In this document: positions 40,884-50,524 of the stretch, piece by piece
Numbering within the stretch: position 1 is the first letter of the stretch
Layout of the letters: each line of letters begins with the position of its first letter
Assembly: GCF_004770265.1 (NCBI RefSeq)
Contig: NZ_RQGQ01000009.1
Span: 248,001 to 312,000, forward strand
DNA: 64,000 bases
Direction of reading: 5' to 3'
Origin: Leptospira congkakensis
Lineage (GTDB): Bacteria; Spirochaetota; Leptospiria; Leptospirales; Leptospiraceae
Notes under the pieces: generated by a model
Databases searched by the model: none
What the model was told of the DNA's origin: nothing
Seen by the model: only the letters and a program-made list of their open reading frames with translations
Program-made: the position numbers and the translations under genes

Positions 40884-41735
40884 TTAGTAAGTAATCCTTA
40901 AATCAGAAATATCAATAAACTTTCTAAAGAGAAGGCTATTGGTTGGTTTCTTTGTATCAAACACAAGAACTGCTACTTTGTTAAAAGAAAGGAAGTTCGG
41001 TCGGTATTGTGTGTAGTGGTGGCTTGTGATGTTCACACGATACTTGTTATTGTAAATTGTATAAGTGTGTTTTGGAAGAGTTTCATGCACTTGGCGTTTT
41101 TTCTCATCTTCTGTTTGTGCTACATAGTTATACATTACTTGTTTATCTTTGGTAGGACCAGTTTCCCCAAATAGTGTAAACGGAAGTGCTTTTGCATTGT
41201 TTTTGCAAAGGTAATCTACTACTTCCGTGAATGTAGGTTCTGGCATTTCTGCTTCAAATCCAGCATAGTGGCGTTTTTCTACTTCTGCTTTTTTCTTAGC
41301 ATATGTTTCTTCACCCCAAACTTCTTTCGCAGTCACTGGAGTTGGCATTACATTGGAAAAGTATAAAGTTCTATCTTCTTTTTCAGGATCGGCCTTTCTC
41401 CAAGCAGGATAAGGGATGAGTCTTCTTTCATCAGCATTGGTTCTGTCTGCTTCGTGACCCGCAAGAACATAAATTGCATATTCTTGATTGTCCGGAACTC
41501 TAGATTCTAGTTCCACTTGTACATCCAAAAATTCACCTTTTCCTGTGTCAGCATGTCTTCTAACAAAGGTTATGTTTTTTAAACGAATCCTTGTATCATA
41601 CATAGAAAGAGGATACAGGTCACGGCCGTCTTTGGAGGCAACGGTGCCTTGTGTCCCTTGCGTATTCCCTGTTTCTTGAGCAAAAAGTGCACAAGTGAGT
41701 AGGGTGAATGAAATGGCGAATATTGTTTTGTTCAT
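40884..41735 (-). CDS. Exported protein of unknown function
   Basis: A 283-aa protein with an N-terminal signal peptide ending near A-L-F-A-Q. The mature protein is mixed alpha/beta, with an N-terminal Gln/Thr/Gly linker, a charged helix (K-K-K-A-E-V-E-K-R) and a strand-rich C-terminal half with a Y-x-I-Y-x-N-K-Y pattern. I do not recognise the family; leptospiral periplasmic or flagellar-sheath proteins have this size and layout, but I have no motif to support that link. It is a single gene followed by a hairpin. Confidence 0.65.
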   Translation of the reverse strand: MNKTIFAISFTLLTCALFAQETGNTQGTQGTVASKDGRDLYPLSMYDTRIRLKNITFVRRHADTGKGEFLDVQVELESRVPDNQEYAIYVLAGHEADRTNADERRLIPYPAWRKADPEKEDRTLYFSNVMPTPVTAKEVWGEETYAKKKAEVEKRHYAGFEAEMPEPTFTEVVDYLCKNNAKALPFTLFGETGPTKDKQVMYNYVAQTEDEKKRQVHETLPKHTYTIYNNKYRVNITSHHYTQYRPNFLSFNKVAVLVFDTKKPTNSLLFRKFIDISDLRITY

Positions 41736-41800
41736 GTTCCGACTACCAATTTGGTTTATACAGTTAGTATCGAAGAAATGCCCTGGAAAAATTAGGGAAA

Positions 41801-42157
41801 TTAGGCTTTTTTCGGGTGATTGTTCTCATCCACGAAGACTACCTTGGGTTTGTAATCTGCTGGAAGCTCTTTTTCTACCACTTGGCCGTAGGTAATAATG
41901 ATGACTTTGTCCCCTTTCATACCGAGTCTTGCGGCAGCCCCGTTCAAACAAATGGTTCCCGAACCGCGTTCCCCGACGATGAGGTAGGTTTCAAACCGAG
42001 CTCCGTTATTTACGTTCACTACAGAAACTTGTTCATAGGGCTTCATTCCCGCCAAATCCATAAGGTCTTGGTCAACGGTGAGGCTACCTTCGTAGTGGAG
42101 TTCCGCCTCGGTGACGACGGCTCTGTGGATTTTGCCTTTGCAAACAGTGATGATCAT
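41801..42157 (-). CDS. panD: Aspartate 1-decarboxylase (PanD)
   Basis: A 118-aa pyruvoyl enzyme that makes beta-alanine for pantothenate and CoA. The precursor is self-cleaved at G24-S25 in H-Y-E-G-S, giving the pyruvoyl group, and the A-x2-Y-P-like and N-G-A-A-A-R segments are intact. Its start overlaps the stop of the Panacea-domain gene by 4 bases (ATGA), so it is translated after that gene. No panB or panC is nearby. Confidence 0.96.
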   Translation of the reverse strand: MIITVCKGKIHRAVVTEAELHYEGSLTVDQDLMDLAGMKPYEQVSVVNVNNGARFETYLIVGERGSGTICLNGAAARLGMKGDKVIIITYGQVVEKELPADYKPKVVFVDENNHPKKA

Positions 42158-42687
42158 TCTGACCTCTCAAATAAAACCCTAAACATTTTGCCCGATAGAT
42201 TCAAAAGGCTTTTTTGTACGAGAACATGGATTTTCGTATTGATCCGATCCACAGAAAAGGGGATGGAATCAAATAGCGGGGTGACTACGTAGTTTTCGTA
42301 GAGATTGGGATAATGGCGATTTTCGTCCACAACCCGACCACGGAAGGCTTCGGTCACCTTCATCATGACCCGTTTGTCTTCCCTAGAAAGGACGAGGCCC
42401 TCCATCGGTTTTAAGAACCGAAGGGTAAAACCTTGGATTCCATTTCCTTCAATTTTGGGAATGGCATCAAGATGGCCTTTTTCTTTCAAAAATAAAAGTG
42501 CTTCGTTCAGTTTGACGGGGTAAGGGGAGTCTTCTAAGTGGATATAGTCTCCTCTTGTGATCATCTCCGCATGTTTTTGGAAATGAACACCATCCGAATA
42601 GTAGAGGAGTTTCGCCAAATCGAGGCGGGCTCTACCATTAGGTGATTTTTCGAGGATCCAAAGGATCGCATGACAAAGTTTCTCCAT
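42154..42687 (-). CDS. Panacea-domain protein (DUF4065/SocA-like)
   Basis: A 177-aa protein. Residues about 20-75 match the Panacea signature ([11 protein letters not shown], then S-P-Y-P-V). The C-terminal part is unrecognised. Panacea domains act as antitoxins or chaperone-like adaptors in many toxin-antitoxin pairs. Here no toxin is present; instead the gene is translationally coupled to panD (4-base overlap). Its start overlaps the divergent lipB start by 18 bases. A role as a regulatory or stability partner of PanD is only an inference. Confidence 0.72.
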   Translation of the reverse strand: MEKLCHAILWILEKSPNGRARLDLAKLLYYSDGVHFQKHAEMITRGDYIHLEDSPYPVKLNEALLFLKEKGHLDAIPKIEGNGIQGFTLRFLKPMEGLVLSREDKRVMMKVTEAFRGRVVDENRHYPNLYENYVVTPLFDSIPFSVDRINTKIHVLVQKSLLNLSGKMFRVLFERSE

Positions 42688-43329
42688 CGAAAAGGACTTC
42701 CTTCCTACCTGTTTCCTTCGATTGTTTCGTACATAAGATACGTGAATTTCCAGGAAAATTCCAGGAAAAATCGAAGGGAATCCATGCTCTTTTTAGAACA
42801 CAGTCCATGTTTAACAGGGGGCATAGGTGCGAAAGCGGAAAATCTTTTGGTTTCGCCAGAACACCTTTCCCGTCTTGGAGTGGAGCTTGTCACTTTGCCA
42901 CGAGGTGGGGATTTTACAGCCCATGAACCGGGTCAAATTGTAGGTTACTTGCATATTGATTTGAAAAAACGAAATCTAAGTCTTGGTGATTTTTTACGGG
43001 CTTTAAACAAAAGTTTGGTGGTATCCATTCAAAAAACTTGGGGTTTGTCTGTGGAAGAAAATCCAAAAGCTCCAGGCCTGTATACCGTGGAGGAACCCAA
43101 ATTAAAACTTGTTTCGGAAGGGATTTATGCGAAGTCTTATTTCACTAGTTTTGGATTTGCTTTGAATGGTGTGAACAATCTATCTACCTTTTCTCTCATC
43201 AATCCTTGTGGTGCGAAGTCGGAAGATATGACATCCCTCCTGGCGTTGGGAAAAGATAAGGATTTCCCGAAGAAACGAAGGGAATTTGTAGAGGTTTTTG
43301 CCAAGACATTTATAGACTTACTTCCTTAA
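42670..43329 (+). CDS. lipB: Octanoyl-[acyl-carrier-protein] transferase LipB
   Basis: A 219-aa enzyme that moves octanoate from ACP to lipoyl domains. The R-G-G-D (78-81) with A-H-E-P-G-Q, the Lys146 and the catalytic Cys180 in I-N-P-C-G are all present. The usual T-x-H-G-P-G-Q is changed to A-H-E-P-G-Q. It starts at ATG 42670 with AAGGA 4 bases upstream and overlaps the divergent Panacea gene by 18 bases. No lipA is in the window. Confidence 0.92.
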   Translation: MTKFLHRKGLPSYLFPSIVSYIRYVNFQENSRKNRRESMLFLEHSPCLTGGIGAKAENLLVSPEHLSRLGVELVTLPRGGDFTAHEPGQIVGYLHIDLKKRNLSLGDFLRALNKSLVVSIQKTWGLSVEENPKAPGLYTVEEPKLKLVSEGIYAKSYFTSFGFALNGVNNLSTFSLINPCGAKSEDMTSLLALGKDKDFPKKRREFVEVFAKTFIDLLP

Positions 43330-43388
43330 ATCCTCCGTATTTTCCTATGTAAATCTTTGGTTTTGGTCGAAAGGTATAAGGGGGATCT

Positions 43389-44390
43389 ATGAAATATTCA
43401 CGTTTTTTTCTATCCTTTATACTTTTCTTTTTCCTCTGTGAAACTTTAGCACTGAGTGCTGTGGTTTGGACTTTTTATGAGTCATTACAAAATGCTCTCA
43501 CCCAAGAGCAGTTTGTTTCTGACCATAGAGCTCGCGATCTAACACTAGCGCTTGCAAAAAGTTCGGAACAAAGACTACAGAACGAAGGTTATGTGGAACT
43601 TGAAAAAATGTTTCTCCGTTATGTAGAACAATCCAAAAATGATCCCGAAGAGTTTCGTATCCAAAAGATTAGTTTGTATTCTGTGGATGCCACTCTTCTT
43701 GTTTCCACTGATACCATTTATACTCCCGATGAATTAAAAAAAAGGACACCGGACGAAACGCTTCGACATTCCACTTTTTTTAAAAAAGGAATTCGGATGA
43801 AGAAATGGGAATGGTCGGAACCTGAAAACGGAGAAAATCCTATCCTTAATTCCAAAAGGGATCCTAAAGTTCGTTCTGGATTTGAATGGGTTCTTTCCTA
43901 TTTACCACTCGCAAAGTCAAATACAGTAAGGCTTACTTCACCGTTATACAAACCAGGAACACTTGATGTATCGGGGCTTGTGATTTTGGTTTATGAAAGA
44001 GGAAACTTAGGATTACTTTTTGAAAACCAATGGAAACTAGTGGAGTGGATGGTTTTTAATTATATATTATTCGCATTTGTTGTGAGTTTGATTTTGACTG
44101 GTGCATTTGTCACTTATACAATGTTAGTTGCAAGGGATTCTTCTGTAACCCCAAAAGAATCTTCGAACCTTCCTTTATTTGAGAAAAAAACAGTCGAATC
44201 GAAAGAAAGTAATTTGGAACCAGTTCTCGATTTAACGGAAAATTCAAATCAAGTTCCTATTCGTAATCTTGAAGTGGGACTTAAGGAAGACGGAAGCGAA
44301 GCAGAAATCCTTTCGGAAGGCCCTCTGGTAACAACCGTTTCTCCTGATTCTCACCAAACACCGATTCGCGATGCGATCTTTTTAGGATAG
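43389..44390 (+). CDS. Two-helix membrane sensor-like protein
   Basis: A 333-aa protein with a TM helix at about 5-27, a ~190-residue periplasmic domain and a second TM helix at about 218-243. The cytoplasmic tail (about 90 residues) is low complexity, rich in Ser/Glu/Asn, and no kinase, HAMP or methyl-accepting domain is present. The periplasmic part looks like a sensor (Cache/PAS-like) but the family is not assigned. Only 3 bases separate it from the STAS/zinc-ribbon gene, so the two are co-transcribed and likely act together. Confidence 0.7.
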   Translation: MKYSRFFLSFILFFFLCETLALSAVVWTFYESLQNALTQEQFVSDHRARDLTLALAKSSEQRLQNEGYVELEKMFLRYVEQSKNDPEEFRIQKISLYSVDATLLVSTDTIYTPDELKKRTPDETLRHSTFFKKGIRMKKWEWSEPENGENPILNSKRDPKVRSGFEWVLSYLPLAKSNTVRLTSPLYKPGTLDVSGLVILVYERGNLGLLFENQWKLVEWMVFNYILFAFVVSLILTGAFVTYTMLVARDSSVTPKESSNLPLFEKKTVESKESNLEPVLDLTENSNQVPIRNLEVGLKEDGSEAEILSEGPLVTTVSPDSHQTPIRDAIFLG

Positions 44391-44393
44391 ATT

Positions 44394-45251
44394 ATGGAAG
44401 CACAAGATAAAGTATTTTCAATCCAGTTGAAAGGTGGTTTGGACGGAACCAGCGCCGAAGATTTTTATCGTTACTTCGAGTCACAATTGAACAAAGGGTA
44501 TCGTAAGTTTTTATTTCAGTTTGGTGCCTTAGATTTTATCACTTCGAATGGAATCAGCATCCTTGTGAAAATCCACAAACAGATCCGAAAGGTGGGTGCA
44601 GTTTACGCCATTTATGGAGTGAAACAAGAAATCGAAGATGTGTTAAGTCTTGTGGGGTTATTTGAAAAACTTCCTATCTTTCGAGGCCACTCCCAAGCGG
44701 AATCCTTTCTTTTGCAAATGGATCCAAAAGACTCTAGTCCCAAGGAATCCAAACCATCAGAAAAAGTAGACCCTTCTCCTTTATCTTCGACGGACCCCAA
44801 TAGAATCCGTTTTTATTTCACAGGAAAATCTAAAGATAAAGATTCTGCCACTAGTTCCAAAGAACCAGTTTCCAGGTTGGAATCTTTACCAGAAGAAGAG
44901 GTTCCAAGTTCGAAACGAATTAGTTCCTCTCCTATGGAATCTGTTTTGGAAGAAAAACTGAATAGCCTTCGTTTGGAAATCAAAGAGACCTTAAACCATG
45001 AACTGGAAAGAAGATTTGCCGTTTATAAATCTTCGCCGGAAGCAGAGGATAAACGAGTGGTCATTCCCAGTTATATCCAATCCAAAACCAAACAATTGGA
45101 AGCTATGGAACGAATCATCCAATGTGAAGTTTGTGGAACAAGATTACGAATCCATAAATTTGGAAAACATGAATGCCCTGGTTGTTCTACGCAGTTCCAA
45201 ATGAGCCCAAGTGGATCTATCCGTTTTCTTGAAAAATTGAATCCCCTCTAA
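44394..45251 (+). CDS. STAS-domain protein with C-terminal zinc ribbon
   Basis: A 285-aa protein. Residues 1-105 form a STAS domain whose phospho-loop is T-S-N-G in place of D-S-S-G, keeping the Ser. A charged linker (about 110-240) joins it to a zinc ribbon with C244-x2-C247 and C261-x2-C264. The zinc ribbon could bind DNA, RNA or protein. It starts 3 bases after the membrane sensor-like gene and stops 11 bases before murJ. This combination is not one I recognise. Confidence 0.75.
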   Translation: MEAQDKVFSIQLKGGLDGTSAEDFYRYFESQLNKGYRKFLFQFGALDFITSNGISILVKIHKQIRKVGAVYAIYGVKQEIEDVLSLVGLFEKLPIFRGHSQAESFLLQMDPKDSSPKESKPSEKVDPSPLSSTDPNRIRFYFTGKSKDKDSATSSKEPVSRLESLPEEEVPSSKRISSSPMESVLEEKLNSLRLEIKETLNHELERRFAVYKSSPEAEDKRVVIPSYIQSKTKQLEAMERIIQCEVCGTRLRIHKFGKHECPGCSTQFQMSPSGSIRFLEKLNPL

Positions 45252-45262
45252 ATTCTGGTTTT

Positions 45263-46894
45263 ATGACGAAACAATCTGGAGGGAGTGAATCAAGTACGAA
45301 ACGGTCACTTGCCCTTTCTTTTTATACCTTCTTATCTCGTATTTTAGGTCTTGTTCGTGATCATTTTATGGCTGTTAGTTTTGGGACAGGGATGGTTGCC
45401 TCTGCCTTTAGTGTGGCTTACCGCCTTCCCAATATGTTTCGTAACCTTCTTGCTGAGGGGACACTCAGCCAATCCTTTATGCCTATTTTTTCTGAATATG
45501 AAAAGATGGGTGTTTTAGAAGCAAGGGTGATGGCAGGAACGGTTCTTAGTTTCCTTTTTCTTTGTTTGTCAGTTTTTGTAGCTCTCTTTTGGTTTTTTGC
45601 GGCAGGGTTTTTACCGACACTAGTGGGTGGATCTCCAGAATACGGAACTCTTGTCGTGGAACTTTCGTTAGTTTTGTTTTTTCTCATCATGACGGCAAGT
45701 TTGTCTTCGATTTTTATGTCGATTTCCAACTCTCATCATAATTATTTTGTTCCTTCTCTCTCTCCCATCATCCTTAACTTCAGTTATTTGATCGTTTTTA
45801 TTTTTGTTTTTCCTTTTTACCATGAGATCCGAGACAAAGTTTTTCTGTTGGCTTATGGAATTGTTACGGGTGGGGTTTTACAACTTCTCGTTCAGGGTTG
45901 GTATGTTTACAAAAATGGATTTGGTCCCATCTTTCGTTTGAATTTCAAACATCCGGCCATTCGTAAAATTTTTAAACTGATGTTACCGGCGGCCCTTGGA
46001 GGAAGTTTTTATCAAATTGGATTACTCGTTGATATTTTCCTAGCAAACTATATCCAAAACCAAAACCCAGGGCTTGGAGCGGTTGTGAGTTTGGATTATG
46101 CACAAAGACTCGTCCAACTTCCAACGGGAATCATTGGAGTGGCTCTTGCTACAACCATCTTACCATCACTTTTGAAAGACCTAAGGGAAGGGAGGGAGGA
46201 AAATGTTCCAAGAGAAATTGCAGATGTTTTGTCCTTTGCCTTCTTTTTGACACTCCCAGCAAGCATCGGTTTGGCGGTTCTTGGGGAAACCGTTTTGGAT
46301 TCGATTTATTTTGGAGGTCGTTGGGACCATTTGGCGACAATGACTGCTTTTTATCCTTTGGTATTTTATTCCTTTGCCATTCCATTTTATAGCATCAATA
46401 AAGTTTTGGTTTCTTCTTATTATGCTTTTTCGGATACAAAAACACCCTTACGAATTCAACTGGTTTCGTTTTTTTTGAGTATTGTGGTCAGTATCAGTCT
46501 TATGTTTTTTCTAAAACATTCTGCCATAGCACTGGCTTCGGCTCTCAGTGCTTCTGTCACTTCTTCGCTTTTATTATTCTACTTAAAATCGCACCAAGTG
46601 AAAATTCCTTTTCTAACCGTTTGGCTTCGTGTTTTTAAAATGATGCCAGCGTTAATTGGTCTTCTGATTTGGCTTCTTCTTTCAGAGTTAGTCGGTAAAC
46701 CGGTGTTAGTGAATTACTTAACGAGCGAATGGGCGCTTGGATTTGCCAATGTGAGTCGGGTTTGTCTTGTGGTTTCGATCCTTCCTGCTGTCGTGATTTA
46801 TTTTGTTACCGCAAGTTTGGTAAGGATTCCGGAATCAGAAATTATCCTCGGAAGATTCCTTAAGAAATTTCGAAAAAAATCGATTCAATCCTAA
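45263..46894 (+). CDS. murJ: Lipid II flippase MurJ
   Basis: A 543-aa membrane protein with about 14 TM segments. The MOP-superfamily signatures are clear, including an early S-R-I-L-G-L-V-R-D (TM1) and A-x2-V-A-Y-R-L-P-N-x-F-R-N-L. MurJ moves the peptidoglycan precursor lipid II to the outer face of the inner membrane. The start ATG 45263 follows the STAS gene by 11 bases. It converges on ileS with a 179-base gap that holds a strong inverted repeat. Confidence 0.93.
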   Translation: MTKQSGGSESSTKRSLALSFYTFLSRILGLVRDHFMAVSFGTGMVASAFSVAYRLPNMFRNLLAEGTLSQSFMPIFSEYEKMGVLEARVMAGTVLSFLFLCLSVFVALFWFFAAGFLPTLVGGSPEYGTLVVELSLVLFFLIMTASLSSIFMSISNSHHNYFVPSLSPIILNFSYLIVFIFVFPFYHEIRDKVFLLAYGIVTGGVLQLLVQGWYVYKNGFGPIFRLNFKHPAIRKIFKLMLPAALGGSFYQIGLLVDIFLANYIQNQNPGLGAVVSLDYAQRLVQLPTGIIGVALATTILPSLLKDLREGREENVPREIADVLSFAFFLTLPASIGLAVLGETVLDSIYFGGRWDHLATMTAFYPLVFYSFAIPFYSINKVLVSSYYAFSDTKTPLRIQLVSFFLSIVVSISLMFFLKHSAIALASALSASVTSSLLLFYLKSHQVKIPFLTVWLRVFKMMPALIGLLIWLLLSELVGKPVLVNYLTSEWALGFANVSRVCLVVSILPAVVIYFVTASLVRIPESEIILGRFLKKFRKKSIQS

Positions 46895-47019
46895 TCGAAT
46901 CGAGATGGATTTGGTTAGGATTTAGAAAGCACCTAGTTAATGTTGGGCGCTCTTTTGGTCTGATCTACTTTTGTTTTGATTGATTCGAAGTTAGTCCGTA
47001 TTTTTTATGAGAAAGAATG

Positions 47020-47064
47020 ATCGTAAGTATAATCAAAAAGCGATAAATTATACTTACGATTTTG
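47020..47064. terminator. 14-bp inverted repeat between murJ and ileS
   Basis: ATCGTAAGTATAAT at 47020-47033 pairs perfectly with ATTATACTTACGAT at 47047-47060 around a 13-base loop, followed by TTTTG on the plus strand. It lies 125 bases after murJ and 14 bases from the ileS stop. Most likely a bidirectional terminator. Confidence 0.75.
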
Positions 47065-47073
47065 TTTGTAACC

Positions 47074-49821
47074 TTAACGTGAAAGTTTGGAAACAACTCC
47101 TTCACAACGAACACAAAGATTGCCTTCTTTTTCTGAAACATGGCGCCAACATCTTGGACATTCGTGGTGGCGGGGTTTACGAATTTGGATGGAATCTTTT
47201 TCTCCCTTCCATTCCGAGAACACTTCGCTAATTTCATTGCGATCCAAGGATACTTCTGATACCACAAAGAATAGGCTAAGGTCGTCTTTAGAAAACTTTG
47301 TATCTTTCAAAGTTTCTCCGGAGATTAATACTTCAGCTTCGAGTGACTTCCCAAGTTTTCCTAATTTCCTTGCTTCTTCTAAGGCTTTTTGTACCAGTTC
47401 TTTGGTTTGAAAGACTGGTGCTAATTTAGATTCTAAATCGGAATCAAGTAAGGAAGATAAGTCTGAAAAATCAGAATAAAATACAGAGTCTTTTAATCCA
47501 AATTCAGCCCATACTTCTTCTGTTGTGAAAGAAAGGATGGGGGAGAGGAGTTTTGACAAGGTTTCTAAAATGACAGCTAACGCATATTCAGAAGATTTTC
47601 TGGTTTTAGAATCCTTGGCATCACAGTACATTCTGTCCCGAATGATTTCAAAGTAGTCTTGGGATAAGTCTACCGTACAGAAAACCAAAACTCGATGATA
47701 TACTTGATGGAAGTGGTAGTTCTCATAAAGTTTTTTCACATCCTCATTCAGTTTCGCAAGTTTATGTAGATAGTATCTATCGATTTCTTCTAAATCTTCT
47801 TTTTTTAGATTCCACTGAAGGGTTTCTGCCTTTGTGTTTCCTAAAAGATAACGGAAAGTGTTTCTGATCTTACGGTAGGCTTCGGCTACTGTTTTGATAG
47901 AATCCTTTCCAATTTTGACATCGTCGCGGAAATCTTGGGTGGATACCCAAAGCCTAAGGATATCGGCTCCGTATTGGTTGATGATGTCCGTTGTAGGATT
48001 GATTACGTTTCCAAGAGATTTGGACATAGCATGCCCTTTTTCATCTAACACATAACCATGGGTGAGAACAGATTTATAAGGAGGTTTTTTTCTGATGGCC
48101 ATGGACGGCCAAAGAGAAGATTGAAACCAACCTCTATGTTGGTCTGATCCTTCCAAATATAAATCCGCTGGTTCTTTGTCCAAAGAATCACCAAACACGG
48201 CAAAGCTGGAAACTCCAGAATCAAACCAAACATCCAAAATATCTTTGTCTTGTTTTAGGTCATCGGAGCCGCATTTGGAGCATTTGGTTCCTTCTGGCAA
48301 AAGGTCTTTTGCATCCCTTTCATACCAAACTTCGATTCCTTCTTTTTTGACAATTTGGATGAAATGTCCTATGGTTTTGTCATCAAGGTGAGTGAACCCA
48401 CAAGACTTACAAGTGAACGATGGGATGGGAACTCCCCAGTTCCTTTGTCTCGACAAACACCAGTCAGGTCTAGATTCCACCATGGAACGGATGCGAGTGA
48501 TCCCCCAATCCGGAATCCATTGGACTTTGTCGATAGCATTAAGTGAATCTTCGCGAAGATCCGCATGATCGATCGAAAAAAACCATTGTGGGGTTGCTCG
48601 AAAGATTAGAGGTTTTTTACTTCTCCAACTATGGGGATAGGAGTGAGTGAATTCAGAGTAGTGGACTAGGGCATTTTTTTCGCGGAGGAGTTCCACAATT
48701 TTTGGATTGGCATCCCAAATTTTAATCCCCTTCATCATTTCGAATTCGTCTGTATAACGGCCGTAATCATCTACTGGGGAAAGGGGAGGAAGGCCTGCTG
48801 CTGTTCCCACACGGTAGTCATCGGTTCCGTGACCTGGGGCCGTGTGAACACAACCCGTTCCCGCATCCAGTGTCACATGGTTTCCAAAAAGAGGAATGGA
48901 TTCACGATCAATAAACGGGTGTAAGAAGGTCATCTTTCCAAGTTCTGCACTCGTTAAAGATTTGATCTTAGTGAGTGTGATCCCTGTTTTTTGTTCCACT
49001 GCTTCTTTGAGTCCATCGGCAAGGATGAGCCTTCCGTGTGTATCGGATTGGAAAAGAGAGTAGTCCAAATCTTCATTAAAACAAATGCCAAGGTTTGCAG
49101 GGAGTGTCCATGGTGTGGTTGTCCAGATCAGGCAATAAGTTTCCTTTTCTCCCTTAACAGCAAACTTTACATAGATGGAAGGAGAAACATGATTTTGGTA
49201 TTCGATCTCCGCTTCCGCGTGAGCCGTTGCCAAATCGATACACCAATACACTGGTTTTTTTCCTTTGTAGATATATCCTTTAGCAAATAGAGATCCAAAT
49301 ACTTCTACGATCCTTGCTTCAAATTCTGGAGCCATCGTTAGGTATTTATGATCTTCTTCCCAGAAACATAAGAATCGGTTTAAGTCTTCGCCTTGTTTCC
49401 CTACAAATTCTGCTGCATACTCACGGCATTTTTTTCGGAGTTCACTCGGACTTGTGTTCCTTGCTTCTTTTCCAAGATTCTTTAACACCTGTACTTCGAT
49501 CGGGAGACCATGACAGTCCCAACCAGGAATCATGTCGGTTTGGAAACCAGAAAGGGTTTTGGATTTAACAATGATATCTTTTAGAATTTTATTGAGAGAG
49601 TGGCCTACATGGAAATTTCCATTGGCGTAAGGGGGCCCATCGTGTAATACAAACGAAGGTTTGGATTTACGAATCTCCTTCATGGTTTGGAAGACTTTTT
49701 TCTCTTTCCAAATCTTAATTTGACCTGGTTCACGATTTGCCAGGTCGGCTTTCATGGGAAAGTTGGTCTGCGGTAGGAGAACCGTTTTAGAATAGGGATT
49801 TTCCGTTTCTGGTTTGGCCAT
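47074..49821 (-). CDS. ileS: Isoleucyl-tRNA synthetase
   Basis: A 915-aa class I synthetase. The HIGH signature is H71-V-G-H; the KMSKS loop is H-A-M-S-K-S near residue 597, with Ala in place of the first Lys-Met dipeptide's Lys, a variant seen in some IleRS. The editing domain and the C-terminal zinc finger (C-P-R-C-W with a second C-V-R-C) are present. Length is normal for the bacterial type. It charges tRNA-Ile, including the GAU tRNA in this window. It ends facing murJ. Confidence 0.96.
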   Translation of the reverse strand: MAKPETENPYSKTVLLPQTNFPMKADLANREPGQIKIWKEKKVFQTMKEIRKSKPSFVLHDGPPYANGNFHVGHSLNKILKDIIVKSKTLSGFQTDMIPGWDCHGLPIEVQVLKNLGKEARNTSPSELRKKCREYAAEFVGKQGEDLNRFLCFWEEDHKYLTMAPEFEARIVEVFGSLFAKGYIYKGKKPVYWCIDLATAHAEAEIEYQNHVSPSIYVKFAVKGEKETYCLIWTTTPWTLPANLGICFNEDLDYSLFQSDTHGRLILADGLKEAVEQKTGITLTKIKSLTSAELGKMTFLHPFIDRESIPLFGNHVTLDAGTGCVHTAPGHGTDDYRVGTAAGLPPLSPVDDYGRYTDEFEMMKGIKIWDANPKIVELLREKNALVHYSEFTHSYPHSWRSKKPLIFRATPQWFFSIDHADLREDSLNAIDKVQWIPDWGITRIRSMVESRPDWCLSRQRNWGVPIPSFTCKSCGFTHLDDKTIGHFIQIVKKEGIEVWYERDAKDLLPEGTKCSKCGSDDLKQDKDILDVWFDSGVSSFAVFGDSLDKEPADLYLEGSDQHRGWFQSSLWPSMAIRKKPPYKSVLTHGYVLDEKGHAMSKSLGNVINPTTDIINQYGADILRLWVSTQDFRDDVKIGKDSIKTVAEAYRKIRNTFRYLLGNTKAETLQWNLKKEDLEEIDRYYLHKLAKLNEDVKKLYENYHFHQVYHRVLVFCTVDLSQDYFEIIRDRMYCDAKDSKTRKSSEYALAVILETLSKLLSPILSFTTEEVWAEFGLKDSVFYSDFSDLSSLLDSDLESKLAPVFQTKELVQKALEEARKLGKLGKSLEAEVLISGETLKDTKFSKDDLSLFFVVSEVSLDRNEISEVFSEWKGEKDSIQIRKPRHHECPRCWRHVSEKEGNLCVRCEGVVSKLSR

Positions 49822-49881
49822 ATTAAGACCAATGTTTGGGGTCTAGGCCAAAGAGAAAACGGAAAAAATATCTTTAAGTTC

Positions 49882-50511
49882 TTAGAGTTTGACTCGAACT
49901 TTCGGGAGTTCGTCCCGAAGTCTCACCACATCCGATTTTTCCAGTAGGGTTTTTTGCAAAACTAGATGTTTTAGGTGGTTTAACTTTGCCAGGTTTTCGG
50001 GGAGGGTTTTGTATTCTCGCATGAGAGTGAGGTCTAAAATTTCTAAGTTGGGAAGGGCGGCAATCACTTCCACATCAGCTTCTGTTAGTTGCACTTTGGT
50101 TTCGTCTAGGGCCAAAGTTTTTAGATTTTTCAAACGCGAGATGACAGCGGGAATTTCCTTCAGTTCTGTCCTTCCGAGTAACAAAACTTCCAAGTTTTCT
50201 AAGTTCCCGATTTCTTCTGGCAAAGTTTGGATGGGGTTTCCAAAAAGATTTAAAATCTTTAATTGTCTGAGATTTCCAATTTCTTTAGGGAGAACTTGTA
50301 ATGAATCGTATTGGAGAGTGAGTTCTTCTACCTTTGTTAAATTCCCAATGGATGCGGGTAAAACTCCAAATTCTTTGTTGGAAAGATTGAGGACACGGTC
50401 TTCTTTATGTTCTAAAATCCATTCTTCCGCATTCACTACTTTTTTATTACATTGTAAAACTAGGGAGGTGAGAAAAAGGACTGTCAGTGTTTTGTAAATA
50501 AAAGACTTCAT
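49882..50511 (-). CDS. Leucine-rich-repeat lipoprotein
   Basis: A 209-aa lipoprotein with lipobox V-L-Q-C (Cys21). The mature part has about six LRR units of the L-x2-L-P-x2-I-G-N-L type, ending with a looser C-terminal repeat. LRR lipoproteins are common and paralogous in Leptospira and usually mediate binding at the surface or periplasm. The partner is unknown. It is 13 bases downstream of the next gene on the same strand. Confidence 0.88.
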   Translation of the reverse strand: MKSFIYKTLTVLFLTSLVLQCNKKVVNAEEWILEHKEDRVLNLSNKEFGVLPASIGNLTKVEELTLQYDSLQVLPKEIGNLRQLKILNLFGNPIQTLPEEIGNLENLEVLLLGRTELKEIPAVISRLKNLKTLALDETKVQLTEADVEVIAALPNLEILDLTLMREYKTLPENLAKLNHLKHLVLQKTLLEKSDVVRLRDELPKVRVKL

Positions 50512-50524
50512 AAAACCAATTTTA

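Noticed and set aside
47020..47060. The 14-bp inverted repeat as an insertion-sequence end
   Set aside because: There is no transposase or target duplication; position between convergent genes fits a terminator.
49889..50497. A 202-aa open frame opposite the LRR lipoprotein
   Set aside because: It is the antisense shadow of a strongly patterned repeat gene; no signal, motif or ribosome site.
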